Assembly (NCBI RefSeq): GCF_003073045.1
Contig: NC_037595.1
Coordinates: 3,224,001 to 3,288,000, forward strand
From: Pomacea canaliculata
Lineage: Eukaryota > Mollusca > Gastropoda > Architaenioglossa > Ampullariidae
Reading direction: 5' to 3'
Length of the DNA: 64,000 nt
Each line of letters opens with the position of its first letter. The stretch's first letter is position 1. Positions 13,606 to 25,661 of the stretch are shown one piece after another. The translations under genes and the position numbers were made by a program. A model generated the notes under the pieces. That model saw only the letters and a program-made list of their open reading frames with translations, did not search any database and was not told the DNA's origin.

Positions 13606-13830
13606 TGGCAGTCTGTCTGTCTGTCTGTTTGCCAGTCAGTCTGTCTGTTTGCCAGTCTGTCTGTTTGTCAGTCAGTCTGTCTGTTTGCCAGTCTGTCTGT
13701 TTGTCAGTCAGTCTGTCTGTTTGCCAGTCTGTCTGTTTGCCAGTCAGTCTGTCTGTTTGCCAGTCTGTCTGTTTGTCAGTCAGTCTGTCTGTTTGGCAGT
13801 CTGTCTGTCTGTTTGTCAGTCTGTCTGCCT
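13606..13830. repeat. TCTG-family array with a 36-bp higher-order period
   Basis: Tetramer-derived units of 20 bp (GCCAGTCAGTCTGTCTGTTT) and 16 bp (GCCAGTCTGTCTGTTT) alternate about five times, giving a 36-bp higher-order period. A 24-bp unit starts the array and irregular units end it. GCCAG and GTCAG variants mark individual units. All three forward frames stay open, producing Cys/Val/Leu/Ser repeats that are not evidence of a protein. Confidence 0.93.
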
Positions 13831-15597
13831 AGCTCACCTTGTAGACTGACAGTCAGCTACCCCCTGTAGTCAGGCCACTGCGGACAGGTAAGGCAGGCAA
13901 CAGGTGGTGTGCACATGGAGGTGCAGCTGAGGGCAGGAACACAGGTCACGCCGACATTCCCTGTGGCTATCAGCAACTGCCGGTGTGACGTGCACGTTAC
14001 GCGATATCTCGCTGCTATTCTCGTTCATCACGCGAGATTCCTGCCTTCCCCTAAAGTGCACGTGACCTGGCGTCTGACTCACCACGCGCTCACGTTCTGA
14101 GTGCATCTTTCGGGTTTACAATCAGGGAACAAAAGAATAAATGAATGAACAAAGTTTAGTAACGTTTTTATTTATTATTTTAGGTTGTTTTTAAAAACAT
14201 GTTTATTAAACGTGGTCAAAGGTTCGTCCATATATGTTAACGACTTTGATGTTCTTCTACACATGTCTACGACAGAGTGAGAGACGGAGCTACAGGGAGG
14301 TTTTGCTTCAGAAGGTATACATGGAGAAGGTATATAATGGTTATGGAGACTAAGGAGTCGGACACCTGTCTACCACCACACAGGTGTGACAATCCACTTC
14401 AATCCTCGCTACAACCTGTTGCTTGCAGCACCACGCGCTCGACACTAAAGTACACCTGACCCCCGCCTGGGTCACCAAATACATTTTAAATGCCTTTTGT
14501 GGTAGTTCAGGTAGTTTCGATAACATGCACCCGTACACACAATATGAATGTCGTCACAGATCCGTTGATAATAATCTTGACGAAACATCGGGAAAGGAGG
14601 GGTGGACAGGAGTTACATCAGTGCACATCAGTTACACGGCTAATATATGTTGACAAACATTTCACATCATTGTTGGTGGTTAGCAAGAAGAGTGAGCACC
14701 TAGCCACCAAGATTCGTAACAAAAACTGTTTGTTTGTGTTGTTTACACCGACCTCCCTTCACGTGCATATTTAATTTGTCGGTTAATGCAGCTGCCCTTT
14801 GCGTAACCCAGAAAGTTTCAAAGAAGAAAACTCGGCCACGCGCACTGCAACCCTGGTTTCCTGTTCTAACCGTTGGAACAACCACCCCGACCTCCTCGCC
14901 CCACCCGGCGACGACACTTGCTCCTCCACTTTGTGCAGTCATGCACTCCTCGCCCGACAAGATGGTCGCGAGCTTGACGAGGGGGGATTCCCCCTCAATA
15001 TTTTCCTCCTTTTTTTTCTTCTTCTCCCGCCAAAAGCCCGCCACAACCACGTGTTTACATCAGCACGAAAAATACTACTGTGGTACGAGAGGTCACGTGA
15101 CAGGGAGAAAAAGCAGTGATGGAGGGATGGGTGCAGGGGTAGCGGAGATGAAATGCTATCTGAGGAATGTGCCGCTGGCATGGCGGCGAGTGGAGGAGGT
15201 TCTAAGGAGGGAGTTGGGGAGGAGAACTTGCGAGGGAGGCCGCGTCACAGAGGGAGTCCCGCACACGTCACGTCACTCCAACGACAGCGACAACTGCAGC
15301 TCATTATTAGCTGTTTGTTTATTTATTTTGTCTGAGCTTACTGATGAGTATGTCATTACAAATGAACGGCAGAGGAAGACAGAAAGATTCTCTATTGACT
15401 GGAGGAACTAAAGTGATTTCACATACCTCTCGCTTTAACGGGAAGACAGAATGCTAAGTTTTTTAACTGCTCAAAAAGTCCGCAACAACACGTTTGTAAT
15501 AACTTCAAACTTTTAAACAATCCATTTTATTGTATGTTATTTGAGATCATTAACACATCATCGTACTTTGGCTCTGATGTTTGACAAGTGTTTCTAG
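13831..15597. other. Non-coding, with a long but featureless open frame
   Basis: A 225-codon plus-strand frame (14,734-15,411) crosses this interval. Its composition is irregular, with a run of Phe from a T-rich tract, and I see no domain, signal peptide or convincing splice sites. A TCACGTGA site lies at 15,093-15,100. I leave the stretch unannotated. Confidence 0.45.
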
Positions 15598-15766
15598 CTT
15601 CTCGCCATTTCGCACCATGGGGGGAAGATGAAGGGATGGAAGTAGTCGGAGTACCTGGAGAAACATAAAACAAAACATGCTCCCCACACGAGATCTGAAC
15701 ATAGGACCACAAGATTCCTACTACAGTGGAGACAAACAATGTGTTACCACTGAGCTATCGGGTGTT
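15598..15766 (-). mobile_element. tRNA-derived SINE (copy A)
   Basis: Read on the minus strand, the element starts with a tRNA-like head: an A-box-like CCGATAGCTCAGTGGTAAC near 15,745-15,763 and a B-box-like TGTTCAGATCTC near 15,690. A central block follows with TTTCTCCAGGTACTCC (about 15,645-15,662). The same block layout appears in the copy at 25.5 kb. I recognise the architecture of molluscan tRNA-headed SINEs but assign no family name. Confidence 0.65.
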
Positions 15767-18700
15767 CTCCGATGGAAGGCGTGACCTCGATGCCCTCACG
15801 TGATGTGTTCATCAACCCGTGACGTCCAGCGACCTTTTTGCCCTTTTACTCTCGTAAGGTCATGGAGGTGACGCCTCACTTTTGGCGCCTGCGCGCTGCT
15901 GAGGTCAGCACGTGTGGCGTAGACCGCGAGAACAGTGACGCAATCAGTCGTCTGCTTCTGGCGGCAGCGAGCGAGGGCCGCTGCGGCGTGTTGTGACTCG
16001 CGGCAAGTGGCTGGCAGTCTCTCGTAAATGGAGGAAATGTGAGAAAATGAAACGAAAAAAAAAAAAAGACGGCAGAGTTTCCCCACTTCTTTTTGTTCAT
16101 TCGTTCATTCGTTCACATATTCCTGTAGACGAGGGGTGGGGAACATTCAGCCTCCGAAATTACTTCAGTCTTCAAATGATCTTACAAATATTGAAATGGT
16201 CGTCAGAGGGAAAAAGGTTGCCTGCTACTCGACTACAGTTCAATATTCAAATATTATTTTATGATAGAAGCAGAACCAGAAAAACGAACATTAAGATGCC
16301 AGCTAATTAGCTATTCATTGTACACGCACGCGCTGTACGGACATTAGGTCTGCACGCTCATCCTCAACACATGTGTCGTACATCCGGGTGTGGACAGATT
16401 ACTTAACAGTGTGTGCAACCTGTTGCTTACCTCACTACCAGTCTCTGCCGCTCGGCCCTCAGCATCACGTGGTGACCTGGAATTTCCCGCGGAGTTCGCG
16501 CCAAGTTGCCGTCGGCGCGCGATTTCCCGGTTCTAAATCGGGCCCATGCCGCGCCACGCGCTGACTTGTGACTCACTTTGGCGCCGCGACAAGTTGGGAC
16601 CTGCTCCTCCACAGGGTGTGATGGGAGGTGGGGGAGATTCCCCCTCACCTGCCCTATCTTCTACCTGACATGACAGGTACCTGTAGTCACCCTCCCACAC
16701 CCGCCCGCTCGCCAGCCTCCGGCGTGAAGACGTGAGGATAACGGCGTAGTGGGGCGAGTGGGACAGGGTGGGAGGGAGGATGATGACACTCGGGAGGGGG
16801 ACCAGCTATTTTGGAAGCTTACGAGTTCGTGTGCCCTGAATTCAGAATTTTATTACCTGTATTTCTATCTCTCTGTGTGCGTGTGTGTCCTTCTAAACTT
16901 TGTATAAACGTCTAAGATTCATTTCTGACATAAAGTTTAAACACTCGTTGACGAGAGCGAGAGAAGTGGGTTGAGAGGTCACGATGTCGAGGAGGATGTG
17001 TCACAGGGGGGAAACCACAACTATTTTGGAGGCTTACTCGCTGGCGGCGATGTCCTGAATCCTAATCACACTTATACTCTTTCTCTCTCTCTCACATCTC
17101 CGGCGATCATCTCAAGAGATCGTTTTCTAGAAATGAGATATGAATTTACGAATAATGACACACCCTGAATGGCACACCCATCTTTTTACAAATGGAGATC
17201 TTTTTTTTTGTGCTTTGTTGAGTGCTGAAGTGACGGGAAAAGGACACTAAAATCACATAGTCTTTGTTCTTTAAAAAGTCACAAAACTTATTGTTACACT
17301 TTACTTCTTTCTTTCCTTATCTCCTCGCTACCCACTCCTCATCTCTTCCTTCCCCTGCTTATCTCCCACCTTTCTCCCGGATATTCATTATTTTTATATC
17401 TCTCTTAAAAATGACAACTAAATAAAATATTTGGACTAACATGTCACGTGTTGTCTAATTACTTACCAAACTATAATCCGCTGTGAGGAGGATAGAAACA
17501 TTTCAACATGTTTGTCTAAATGAACAATGAACATGCTTAATGAAATTGACCTACATACATTATTAAAGGTTAAACAGATACAGTACATAGTGAAAAGTGA
17601 TTCTAAATTGAGCTGAAAGCACGTGACAAAGTGTAAGGCTGTGATTATGGGATGTAATCAAGTGCATTTCCGTGCGAGCCATCACTTGACGGATGTGTGA
17701 AGATGTAGCCGGTGATCACAGGCAGGAGGCTGTCCATCTTCACCTGCCATCGAGATGATACACAATCTCCAGTCACTGACAGAGGTTCGGTTGTTAGTCC
17801 ATCTTCACGAGCAGTGAGTGGTGGGCACTACTCACCCTGTGCATGTCCAGGCACGTGCGCGACCTCTGACCTCTACACAGTGGGACGACTGGGCGTTGCC
17901 GGCTAACACCTACTCACAGGTCGAGACTGCGTCTCAGTATCCACCCTGTGTCTCGTCTTCACTCTCTGAGGTCATAATGTCAACTGTATCTTGAAATAAG
18001 TTCGCCTGTTGTACTCGCCAAGTCTCAGTTTTGATGTTGACCCACCCTGAGTGTGGAATCAAATTTACAGTTGAACGATTGAGCGATGGACTGACTCAAA
18101 ATAGCAACAACAACAAAAGTGTATTGAGTTTCGTTTGTAGGATGACTACTGCGCCACCTATTAATCTGCGTTTATTTTCTTGCACTGAATAAACCAAGAA
18201 GGAGGTTATTCTGAAACTGAAAAGACAAAGAGAGGAAAAAAAAGCCGACATCGGAGTAATCTCACCCCGCCCAGTCACCTGCCTGTTATAGCTCTGGTTA
18301 GAGAAATACCAGATGTTGAGGCTGCTCCTATACTAAAGAAATTTTATTTTGTGTGAAAGAAAACTTCCATTAAAATGTCAGTTGTCGGATAAAACAATTG
18401 AAATTGTGTGATATATGTACAATTAATCACAGCCACAGTAGAAACCTGTTACCGAACCAGTTCAGTTCCAAGTATTCAATGTTTATTTATTCCTCAAAGA
18501 AAATACAAGTGGAGAAGCTTAACAACAGACTGACCAGCGTCTGATTTTCTCTTAATTCTGTGTTTGTTTTCTTTCTTTTCCTTTCTTACCATCACCCTGT
18601 CACTTTAATAAACAGTGTAGCAATTTTTTTTAAATCCTCGAGGAAGGTTCAAACGACTGATTCACACTTCATATTTTCAAAGCACACGACCAACTGCTGA

Positions 18701-19142
18701 ACGGATTCGAAACTTGTTTCGTTTAACGCCTTTTCCGAAAACAAATTTTGTGGGACATATTTGTATGAATAATTATTCACTTATATATAATGATATAGAT
18801 GAGTTCATGTTCAAGATGGCGAATGGTCTTGCCACCCATGTTGAAAACCGAACACCATCGCCAACTTTGAGAACGGGTTGCGAAATGGCAAAGAGCCAGC
18901 AAACAAGAGCCAGGCAGGTTTGCCAAACCGTTTGTGGAAAGTTTGCTGTGAGGTCACAGGCTCACACAAATCACCGCGATGTTTGACAAAGTTTGGGTGA
19001 GTCCGAGCTCTAACTCGTGACGTAGGCGGCCCGGCCACACCAGCGCCCTCTACAACCCTCGGTCCTATACTCTGAACCTACGATCTGAACCGTTACGATC
19101 ATCTATCATCTAACTAAACTTGCTTTTTCTCTGCATTTAAAA
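15767..19142. other. Non-coding stretch
   Basis: No supported exon. It includes a TCACGTGA site at 15,796-15,803, a poly-A run near 16,053, GC-rich sequence around 16.4-16.8 kb and AT-rich sequence around 17.1-18.8 kb. Nothing else is recognisable. Confidence 0.5.
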
Positions 19143-19161
19143 GGGTTAGGGTTAGGGTTAG
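19143..19161. repeat. Short interstitial telomere-type repeat (TTAGGG)
   Basis: GGGTTAGGGTTAGGGTTAG is 19 bp of perfect TTAGGG-register repeat. TTAGGG is the telomere unit of molluscs and most animals. The tract is too short to claim a fusion point. Confidence 0.75.
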
Positions 19162-20419
19162 TGTTTAAAAGGAAAGAATTGAAGAGACAGAGGAAGGAAA
19201 GAAAAAAAAAAGAATAAATAACTGTAGGAAATGGAAGGAAAGACTAGAAGACACGAGAAGAAAGAAGATGTAAGCTGGAAAGATGAGGTGGGGAGGTAAA
19301 GACAGAGGGGAAGGGAAGAGAAACACGGTTTTGATTCTGTCGTAAACAAGTTTCTATTTACAGCAGCCGCAGCTGTGCGCGCGGAGGAATCTGTGCTAAC
19401 TCGCACCGACACGCGGAGGGAGCAGTGACAACGATCAGTGGCAGCTTTAAAAGGCAAAACAAAACCGGAACAATTAGCTTGCCACGTCACCTGCTTGCAG
19501 CACTCTCCCCTTCCCGAGTGAGCGATTGATGAGGCAGGCAGGAAGAAAGAAGTTCTTTCTTATCTGATATCCACTCTTCCTCCTTCAGCCGCCTCTGCCA
19601 TCTTCCCTCCTCCTAGCATTTTACCTTCTTAATCACCTGATCTGTGCACACTCTGCTTCCCCTCACCTGATCTGCAGCAGGAGACAAGCCGAGTGCTGCA
19701 GCAAGTCTGCACGTGCTGCTAACGCGCGCGACGGTCCGTGCGTCAGGGGTCCTTGGTAGCGCGGAGGGTGAGCGGCAACTGCGGGGTTGGCGGTGATGTT
19801 AGTGTGCATCGCGAGTGTAGCTTGTGCAGTCGTCGCTTTGTACTCAGCTGGGGTATGTTCTTGTCTGGGTGGTGGAGGGGCGAGAACCAGGGCAGGAGCG
19901 GACACCCTAGTAGTTAGAGAGCATCCGAACCCAAACTAGCCGGTTCAAAACCCGTGTGGAGTAGATTGTTTCCTGTTGATGCAGCTGTGGAGTGGGTACG
20001 GTGGACAGGAGATGAGAACTGACTCGCGAAAAGCTGCCCGAAGGTAATGGAGATCTTTGACCACTCCGGGTAAGTTGTGGGACTATCTTGACCTTTAGCA
20101 TGATGGGGTGAGTACGATGACGTAACGACATGATGTGCATCCGGGGCCTTCGCGACATGCGCAATAAACGAATTATAAAAGGTTTGCTGTTGCTAACCCG
20201 CGAGCTAACTACAAAGTAAAAAAACGATAGAGGACTTTACAGGTGAAGGAACAGATAAATAGAAAGGACAAGAAAAATAAAGAGTAAGAACAAACTAAAA
20301 AGTAAAAATGGTTGCGAGGGAAGTAACTGGCGGGGATGAGGGTGGGGACTAGAGTGATTTCCCCTCCTGCTCGTTCACGTGATGTAATCTTCACACCACC
20401 ACAGTCTTATCTCGTGCAG
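19162..20419. other. Non-coding, GC-rich towards the right
   Basis: No supported gene. The sequence becomes CpG-rich around 19.35-19.9 kb. A TCACGTGA site lies at 20,375-20,382, just before the exon-like segments. Confidence 0.45.
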
Positions 20420-20649
20420 TTATTACTGGCGACGATGATCCGATGTTCCGCTCAGACACGTTCGGTTGTCATCACCAAGTCGAGCGGGTGGCCAGTGCGC
20501 GAGCAGGTACGTACACGCGCTCCTGTGGCGGCGCCATCCCGGGTGACCTTTCCCTGCCGGCGGTCCGTCTGGCAGCTGTTTGCAGGGTTGCCCGTGGAAA
20601 CACAGATGCAGTCGATACCCGCTGCCAGAGCATCGTTCACTCCCCTCAG
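20420..20649 (+). CDS. Candidate exon pair, protein unidentified
   Basis: Two exon-like blocks lie 69 bp apart. Block A (20,420-20,506) is preceded by CTCGTGCAG and followed by GTACGTA, and is exactly 29 codons (phase 0 to 0), starting LLLATMIRCS. Block B (20,576-20,649) is preceded by a C/T-rich run ending GGCAG and followed by GTGAGG. It opens in phase 0 (LFAGLPVETQ) and leaves in phase 2. The phases match, but the frame is also open through the supposed 69-bp intron, so a single GC-rich open frame arising by chance is as likely. No domain is recognised. Confidence 0.18.
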
Positions 20650-20819
20650 GTGAGGTGTGCGCAGTTACCTGCAAGGTCGAATTTAAATGGTCGGACGGCC
20701 GTTGGAGCACTGCGGCGGCGGTTAGAACCGACATGCACGAACACGCGCACACACACCCACAGACACAAGTCAGCACAGACAAGCTTACAAACATATGTAG
20801 GCACTAACCTCGATCACAC

Positions 20820-20859
20820 ACACCACCACGACGACGACCACCACCACCACCACCACCAT
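20820..20859. repeat. (CAC)n/(ACG)n microsatellite
   Basis: CAC triplets with an internal ACG block. The apparent poly-His peptide in one frame is a repeat artefact. Confidence 0.9.
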
Positions 20860-20929
20860 CATAACGCTACTTGACTGAAAGCTGTAGAACTGCGATAAAA
20901 ACTCTTGACTTCAGAGGATTTCTTAAAAA

Positions 20930-21105
20930 ACCAAGGAAAAAAACAACAAACAACAAATAAAGAAACAACATACAAATAAACAAGCAAAAAACAAATAAAG
21001 AAACAACAAATAAGGAAACAAAAAACAAATAAACAAGCAACAAACAAGTAAAAAAACAACAAACAAATAAACAAGCAAAAAACAACAACAAACAAATAAA
21101 CAATG
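20930..21105. repeat. A-rich degenerate AAACAAATAA repeat tract
   Basis: About 175 bp built from AAACAA, AAATAA and AAACAAGC words with almost no T-rich strand exchange. It looks like an expanded, mutated A-rich simple repeat or a retroposon tail. No adjoining element body is recognised. Confidence 0.8.
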
Positions 21106-21368
21106 TGTCTGCCGGTTGTCAAACAGAAGAAAATATTTTGAGATTCTTCACTAGGACTTAACGACCTCGAGATAAGAGACCTCCACGACTCAGTCGATGC
21201 ACAGAAGGAAATTATGGGGGAAATAACTGTCGTTTGACCTTTGAACTCAATAGGCTGACGTGACAGACTCCAGTGGCTGCGCTCAGATCAAGGGCAGATA
21301 ATGCCGGGCTATATTTCACTGCAGGTTACAAGTTGAGGCGTAAACTACATCATTGACAACCAGGATCT

Positions 21369-21720
21369 GGTGTGGTGGTGGTGTGTGGTGGTGTGTGGTG
21401 TTGGTGGTGGTGTATGTGTGTGGTGGTGGTGGTGTGTGGTGGTGTGTGGTGTTGGTGGTGATGCTGGTGATGTTGGTGGTGGTGGTGGTTTGTGGTGTGT
21501 GGTGGTGTGTGGTGGTGGTGATGCTGGTGGTGTTGGTGGTGGTGGTGGTGGTGGTGTGTGGTGGTGGTGATGCTGGTGGTGTTGGTGTTGGTGGTGGTGG
21601 TGTGTGGTGGTGGTGATGCTGGTGGTGTTGGTGGTGGTGGTGCTGGTGATGCTTGTGGTGGTGGTGTTGGTGGTGGTGGTGCTGGTGGTGGTGGTGGCGT
21701 GTGTGGTGGTGGTGGTGGAA
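21369..21720. repeat. (GGT)n-rich tract of about 350 bp
   Basis: G and T make up nearly all of the plus strand. GGT triplets are interrupted by GTGTGGT and GATGCTGGT words. The block TGTGTGGTGGTGGTGATGCT followed by GGTGGTGTTGG recurs around 21,500, 21,555 and 21,605. All frames are open, so Val/Gly-rich and Thr/His-rich peptides on the two strands are artefacts. Confidence 0.93.
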
Positions 21721-21867
21721 TGTCGTCTCATGCCTTTAATGTGTTTTGTGCTTGCCTTTAGTTTTATGTGTTTGTGTGTTTTTCGCGCAGGCACGCGCCG
21801 GTTTGTGTCAGTTGTTTTTGTCAACTAAATGCAAATTGTAAAAGTAAGGCCGTGAAGTGTTTTCAAA

Positions 21868-22006
21868 ATGTTTGGACAGATTGACAGACCGCCACACGAG
21901 CAGTATTTTCTGTTTACAGCTTTTCGTCGGGTTTTAGTTTCTGTCTGCATGTGTTTCCTCGTTGTGGGTGGTCTGTGTGGGATCCTCCTGCTGATAAGTA
22001 TTCTGT
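21868..22006 (+). CDS. Candidate first coding exon of a signal-anchored membrane protein
   Basis: An ATG at 21,868 with A at -3 opens a 46-codon frame ending at a strong donor (CTGT followed by GTAAGT, 22,007). Residues 1-22 (starting MFGQIDRPPH) are polar. An FRR motif then precedes about 25 hydrophobic residues (VLVSVCMCFLVVGGLCGILL and on). This is the layout of a type II signal anchor, as in Golgi glycosyltransferases, with a short cytoplasmic tail. The exon ends in phase 1. A second possible acceptor (TTTTCTGTTTACAG) lies inside it, so it could instead be an internal exon keeping the same membrane segment. No downstream exon was recognised. The signal-anchor reading is inference; the enzyme class is not known. 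Confidence 0.35.
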
Positions 22007-25000
22007 GTAAGTCAAGTCTTATCTTGCCATCAAGTGTTCTAATTCACTCCTCAACATTTATTTTTGTTAATCAAGACTTAGCCGAGGTCGTTCGTGTGTG
22101 TTTGAGTGCACGCGCGCCTCTAATTGTTTCTTGTTTCGTTTTACCGTACTTTGATTAGTAATTAATTTTCTGTCTAACCTAAAAAATGCATAGTTTTGTC
22201 GCCTCACGGATCTCACAGCTGTGACCGTCAACATCACGCATCTACCTCATCCTGACAAGGATCCTGCCATCGTGCGCGCGCACCCTCCCACCAGCCCCCT
22301 TCATCAAACAGCGAGGGCGATGATGACGCCCTGTCCTCGGTGACCCCGCGGATGACGTGATTTGAACGCGGACACCTGACGGCCGCGTGTTGGCAGGAGC
22401 AGACGGGAACGAGTGCGGAGGTGCCAGGGGGGGGGGGGGAAAGGGGAGTGTAGGAGGAAGGGAAGTGGAGGAAGGAAAGGAACGATTTGGGTTACAACTT
22501 TTTTTAGGGACGTTGCTTGTAAGGAAGGCGAACTACGCCATCACTGCCCCCAGCTGCTGTTGATGTCTTCACTGCAGTTACTGCTGCTAATAAATATTCC
22601 CGCCGCCATCTTTATTCCCCTCTTCTCCTAATTCATCTTTCTTTTTTAAAAAATAAGATTTTTTTTTATCGTCCCACTGGAAAATATGGCATCCATATCA
22701 ACGGGAAGTGTGAAGGCCGTCGTTATCTTCTGAAACTAAAAACAAAGTACTTGAGAGAGAAAAAAATCACACACATTCCCGCCCTCTGTCTTTAATCCCG
22801 GTGTCAGACTGTACTCTAGAGATAATCAACTTATATTTTAATTGTAATTATAAGCCTGTCTATAATTAAAATGCCATTTTGTGAATTTCACCAGCAAGTT
22901 CACCACAGCTCAAAGGAGAGAAAGCAGAACAACAGTTTTTCTGCTCCTCAAAACTTTTTTTTCTGTCTCCGACTCCATGTTCGTCCCTCTCTCACGGTCT
23001 TCCCCCTTCTTACATGCCTTGGGCTGTTCTTCAAGAATGGAATGACAGCGGAATGCTGGAGAAGTCGGGTTCCCATGGGAAAAAGCGCGCAAACGGTTGC
23101 GTAACGAGTCTTTGAAAGCCGTCACCCGAGGTGGGCAGGCAGTTCTGTTGTTGTAAAACCACCGACGCCACCAGAGTCTGTTCTCGCCAAACCTCGGGTT
23201 TCGTCTGAGAGACAGCGAGACCCGCTAGCCTTGTATGCTGATGTTGCTGATGTTGCTGGCTTGGCAGCTCCTGGCTGCAGGCGTGGAAGCTTCCCTGCTC
23301 TCTGTCTCTCACTTTTCCGTTATTACTGTCAGTTTTAGTTTCCGCTTTCACTTTTATTTGTTTATCCATTTCGTGTAAATAAAGTTGCATCTTACAAACA
23401 TCTTGACTTCCGTGTTGACATTTGTGAGCCAGATCCTGTTGCAATCGTCGGACCCCAATGGACACTGTCCTGCTTTACTGACTGTTGCCACCATAGTCGT
23501 GATGAGCTTGATGACGTGTAACGAGGCGATTGGTCGATTCCCTTCCTGCAGGATAGGAACTTTTATTTGACCCGCACTCCCATCATTCATGCACTTGAAA
23601 GACGATCGGGATCGGTGGTAACCTACGATGTCTCCACATTGTCACATTAATTCAGTTACTAACTAATGGAAATTCCACCGTTTGTCCAGATCCATTTTTG
23701 GGAGGAACTTTCTTTTAATGTACAGAAAGGTCAGAGGTTACGTTTCATTGATGCTTGTCTATTTTTTAATGTTTATTTTCCCCGTTCTAAGGTCAGATGC
23801 TGCTGGCGGCTTTAGGTGAGAGAAAATCGTAACAGTTTCAGTCCAAGTGTCGGTGGCACAGGTATGTCCTACCTGACTCCAACAGGGAACAGAGGAATTC
23901 TCGAGGAAGTGATGAAGTGAGAGTGTGGTCAACATGAGGCAAACAAACGCGGATGTAGTTGGTCTCTCAGCCTGAGATTTGCTGGAATGTGTCAGCGAGT
24001 CAGCAGTCCATGACAAGTACAAGCTCCAGGCCCCCCTCTCGCACTCTCACACTGGAGGCAAGGAGAGGGGAGAGACGGGGGGAGGAATACTAGCTGTTAG
24101 ACCAACATTGGCTGTTACATCAGAGGTCCAGTGGGAAGGCAACATACAGTCTAACCCACCATTCCTACCCTCACACACTCTCAGAACATTCAGCCCTCGT
24201 CCTGAACAATGCACGGACTGAACCCTGACCTTCAAGAAAACTGTTTCGGTTTCCTTTTGCGGAAATCATGACACGTGCCACACAATCTAAACACATATGC
24301 TGAGGGTTTTTTCTTTTTGGTATTTGCAGCAGAGTGGATGTATACCGTGTCAAGTTATTTTATCCGGCCGGTACTCTTATTCTTTCCTTTCACTTTCTTT
24401 CCCCATTCGTGCCTGCATTCGTCTAATCACCACGGAAGAAAAAAAAAGACAAACGGAGACAACTCCGTTTAGAGATTTGACCCATCTGAACGTACAAAAT
24501 CCCCCTGGAAGCACCTTCCTGCTCAGCTAACCGACCATGAGAGTGCAAAGGTCGACGTTGTTCACGGACTTGCGGGTGCTGCAGAGAAAAATGAGTCCCT
24601 TCTCCCCTCCCAACCCTCGAAACACTCCGATATTCATCTGTTATCACTGGAAGATTAATTTACATGTGTACATCATATCGGAGCACTCAGTGAAAAGTAA
24701 ACAAACTCTGTTTGGTGTGTCACTAAATATCCGTGTGTCGGTGGCGGACTACTGGAGGATAAACGCACTTGAACCAAAGAAAACATGGTGCCTGTGGCGA
24801 TAGTGGGTCCTACTGTAAGCTGTGATAATTCAGTGGCAACACGGATCTTCACTGACCAGCTTCCTTCTTCTCTCTCTCCTTCTAAGAAGCCGTTAGTACC
24901 GAGGAAGATAAACTCTCGGATGGTGGATAGAAGAAGCGAACACTTCTAGGATTTGTTTTCTTCTTTTGACAGGAGATAGTTGATAGAAAGCTTGTTTCTT

Positions 25001-25458
25001 CTGAAAGCAGAGTATGATGGGTGTCATGCAGATCAGCCACTGCGCACGCGCAGACTGAGAACAACACGGACGTTGGGTCACATGACCGGGAGTCGGCGAT
25101 CCACTCACAGATCCACGAGAGTCAGCAAAGTAAACAACAGCAGTGACCTCGTGTAAGGTCAAGGCAGCTCGGAGGTTACAAGTTCAACACTACAGATGCT
25201 GTCTCAGGTCCCTGTTGAGAGGTGCTTCGCATGCTCACCATCAAGTGCTGCCAGCCAAACCGAGGCTAATTAGAAGTGAGTGGAATTTGTCCGAGGCCTG
25301 CCGTGCGTGTCACAGCCTCGTCTCTCAGTCAACACTCGGCTCTTACTTACAAGAAAAAACAAGTGAAATGGTAAGATGGACATAGTGATGTTCGGAATAA
25401 TAAACAAAACAATAATTCTAATGTGTGACGTAGACGAGAGATGTTGTTAGCAATTATA
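22007..25458. other. Non-coding stretch or intron
   Basis: No further exon is secure. It contains a G-rich run (about 22,427-22,446), mixed CpG-rich and AT-rich sequence, and a 144-codon Gln-rich minus-strand open frame (23,031-23,465) that I do not support as a gene. Confidence 0.45.
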
Positions 25459-25466
25459 CCGACTGG

Positions 25467-25661
25467 TTGGTCTGGTTTATTGGTTTGGTGGGAAAGTGCT
25501 TCCACCCAGAGGTGATTTTGACACTAAGTGGAGGACCCGGAGAAAAGCCAGGATCAACAGGGGTCATATACAGTGTCCCGGGACGAGATGTGAACCGAGG
25601 GCTTTTTTGACATACAGGGTGACAAGGAAATGTTTTAACCACCGGGTGTCCCAAATATTTG
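25467..25661 (-). mobile_element. tRNA-derived SINE (copy B) with possible target-site duplication
   Basis: Minus-strand reading: GACACCCGGTGGTTAAAAC (A-box-like) near 25,633-25,651, GGTTCACATCTC (B-box-like) near 25,590, then a central block with TTTTCTCCGGGTCCTCC near 25,540, matching the block in the 15.6-kb copy. The octamer CCGACTGG flanks the element at 25,459-25,466 and 25,662-25,669, consistent with a target-site duplication and giving a 195-bp insert. Copies A and B have diverged heads, so they are old or belong to related subfamilies. Confidence 0.7.

Noticed and set aside
13365-13869. Long Cys/Leu/Val/Ser-rich frames in all three plus frames
   Set aside because: They are generated by the TCTG-family array.
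14734-15411. 225-codon plus-strand open frame, the longest on that strand
   Set aside because: No domain, biased segments from simple sequence, no convincing splice or start context; likely chance in GC-rich DNA.
23031-23465. 144-codon minus-strand frame with Gln/His-rich stretch
   Set aside because: Starts without an ATG, has no clear acceptor, and the CAG/CAT-rich section is low complexity; no recognisable domain.
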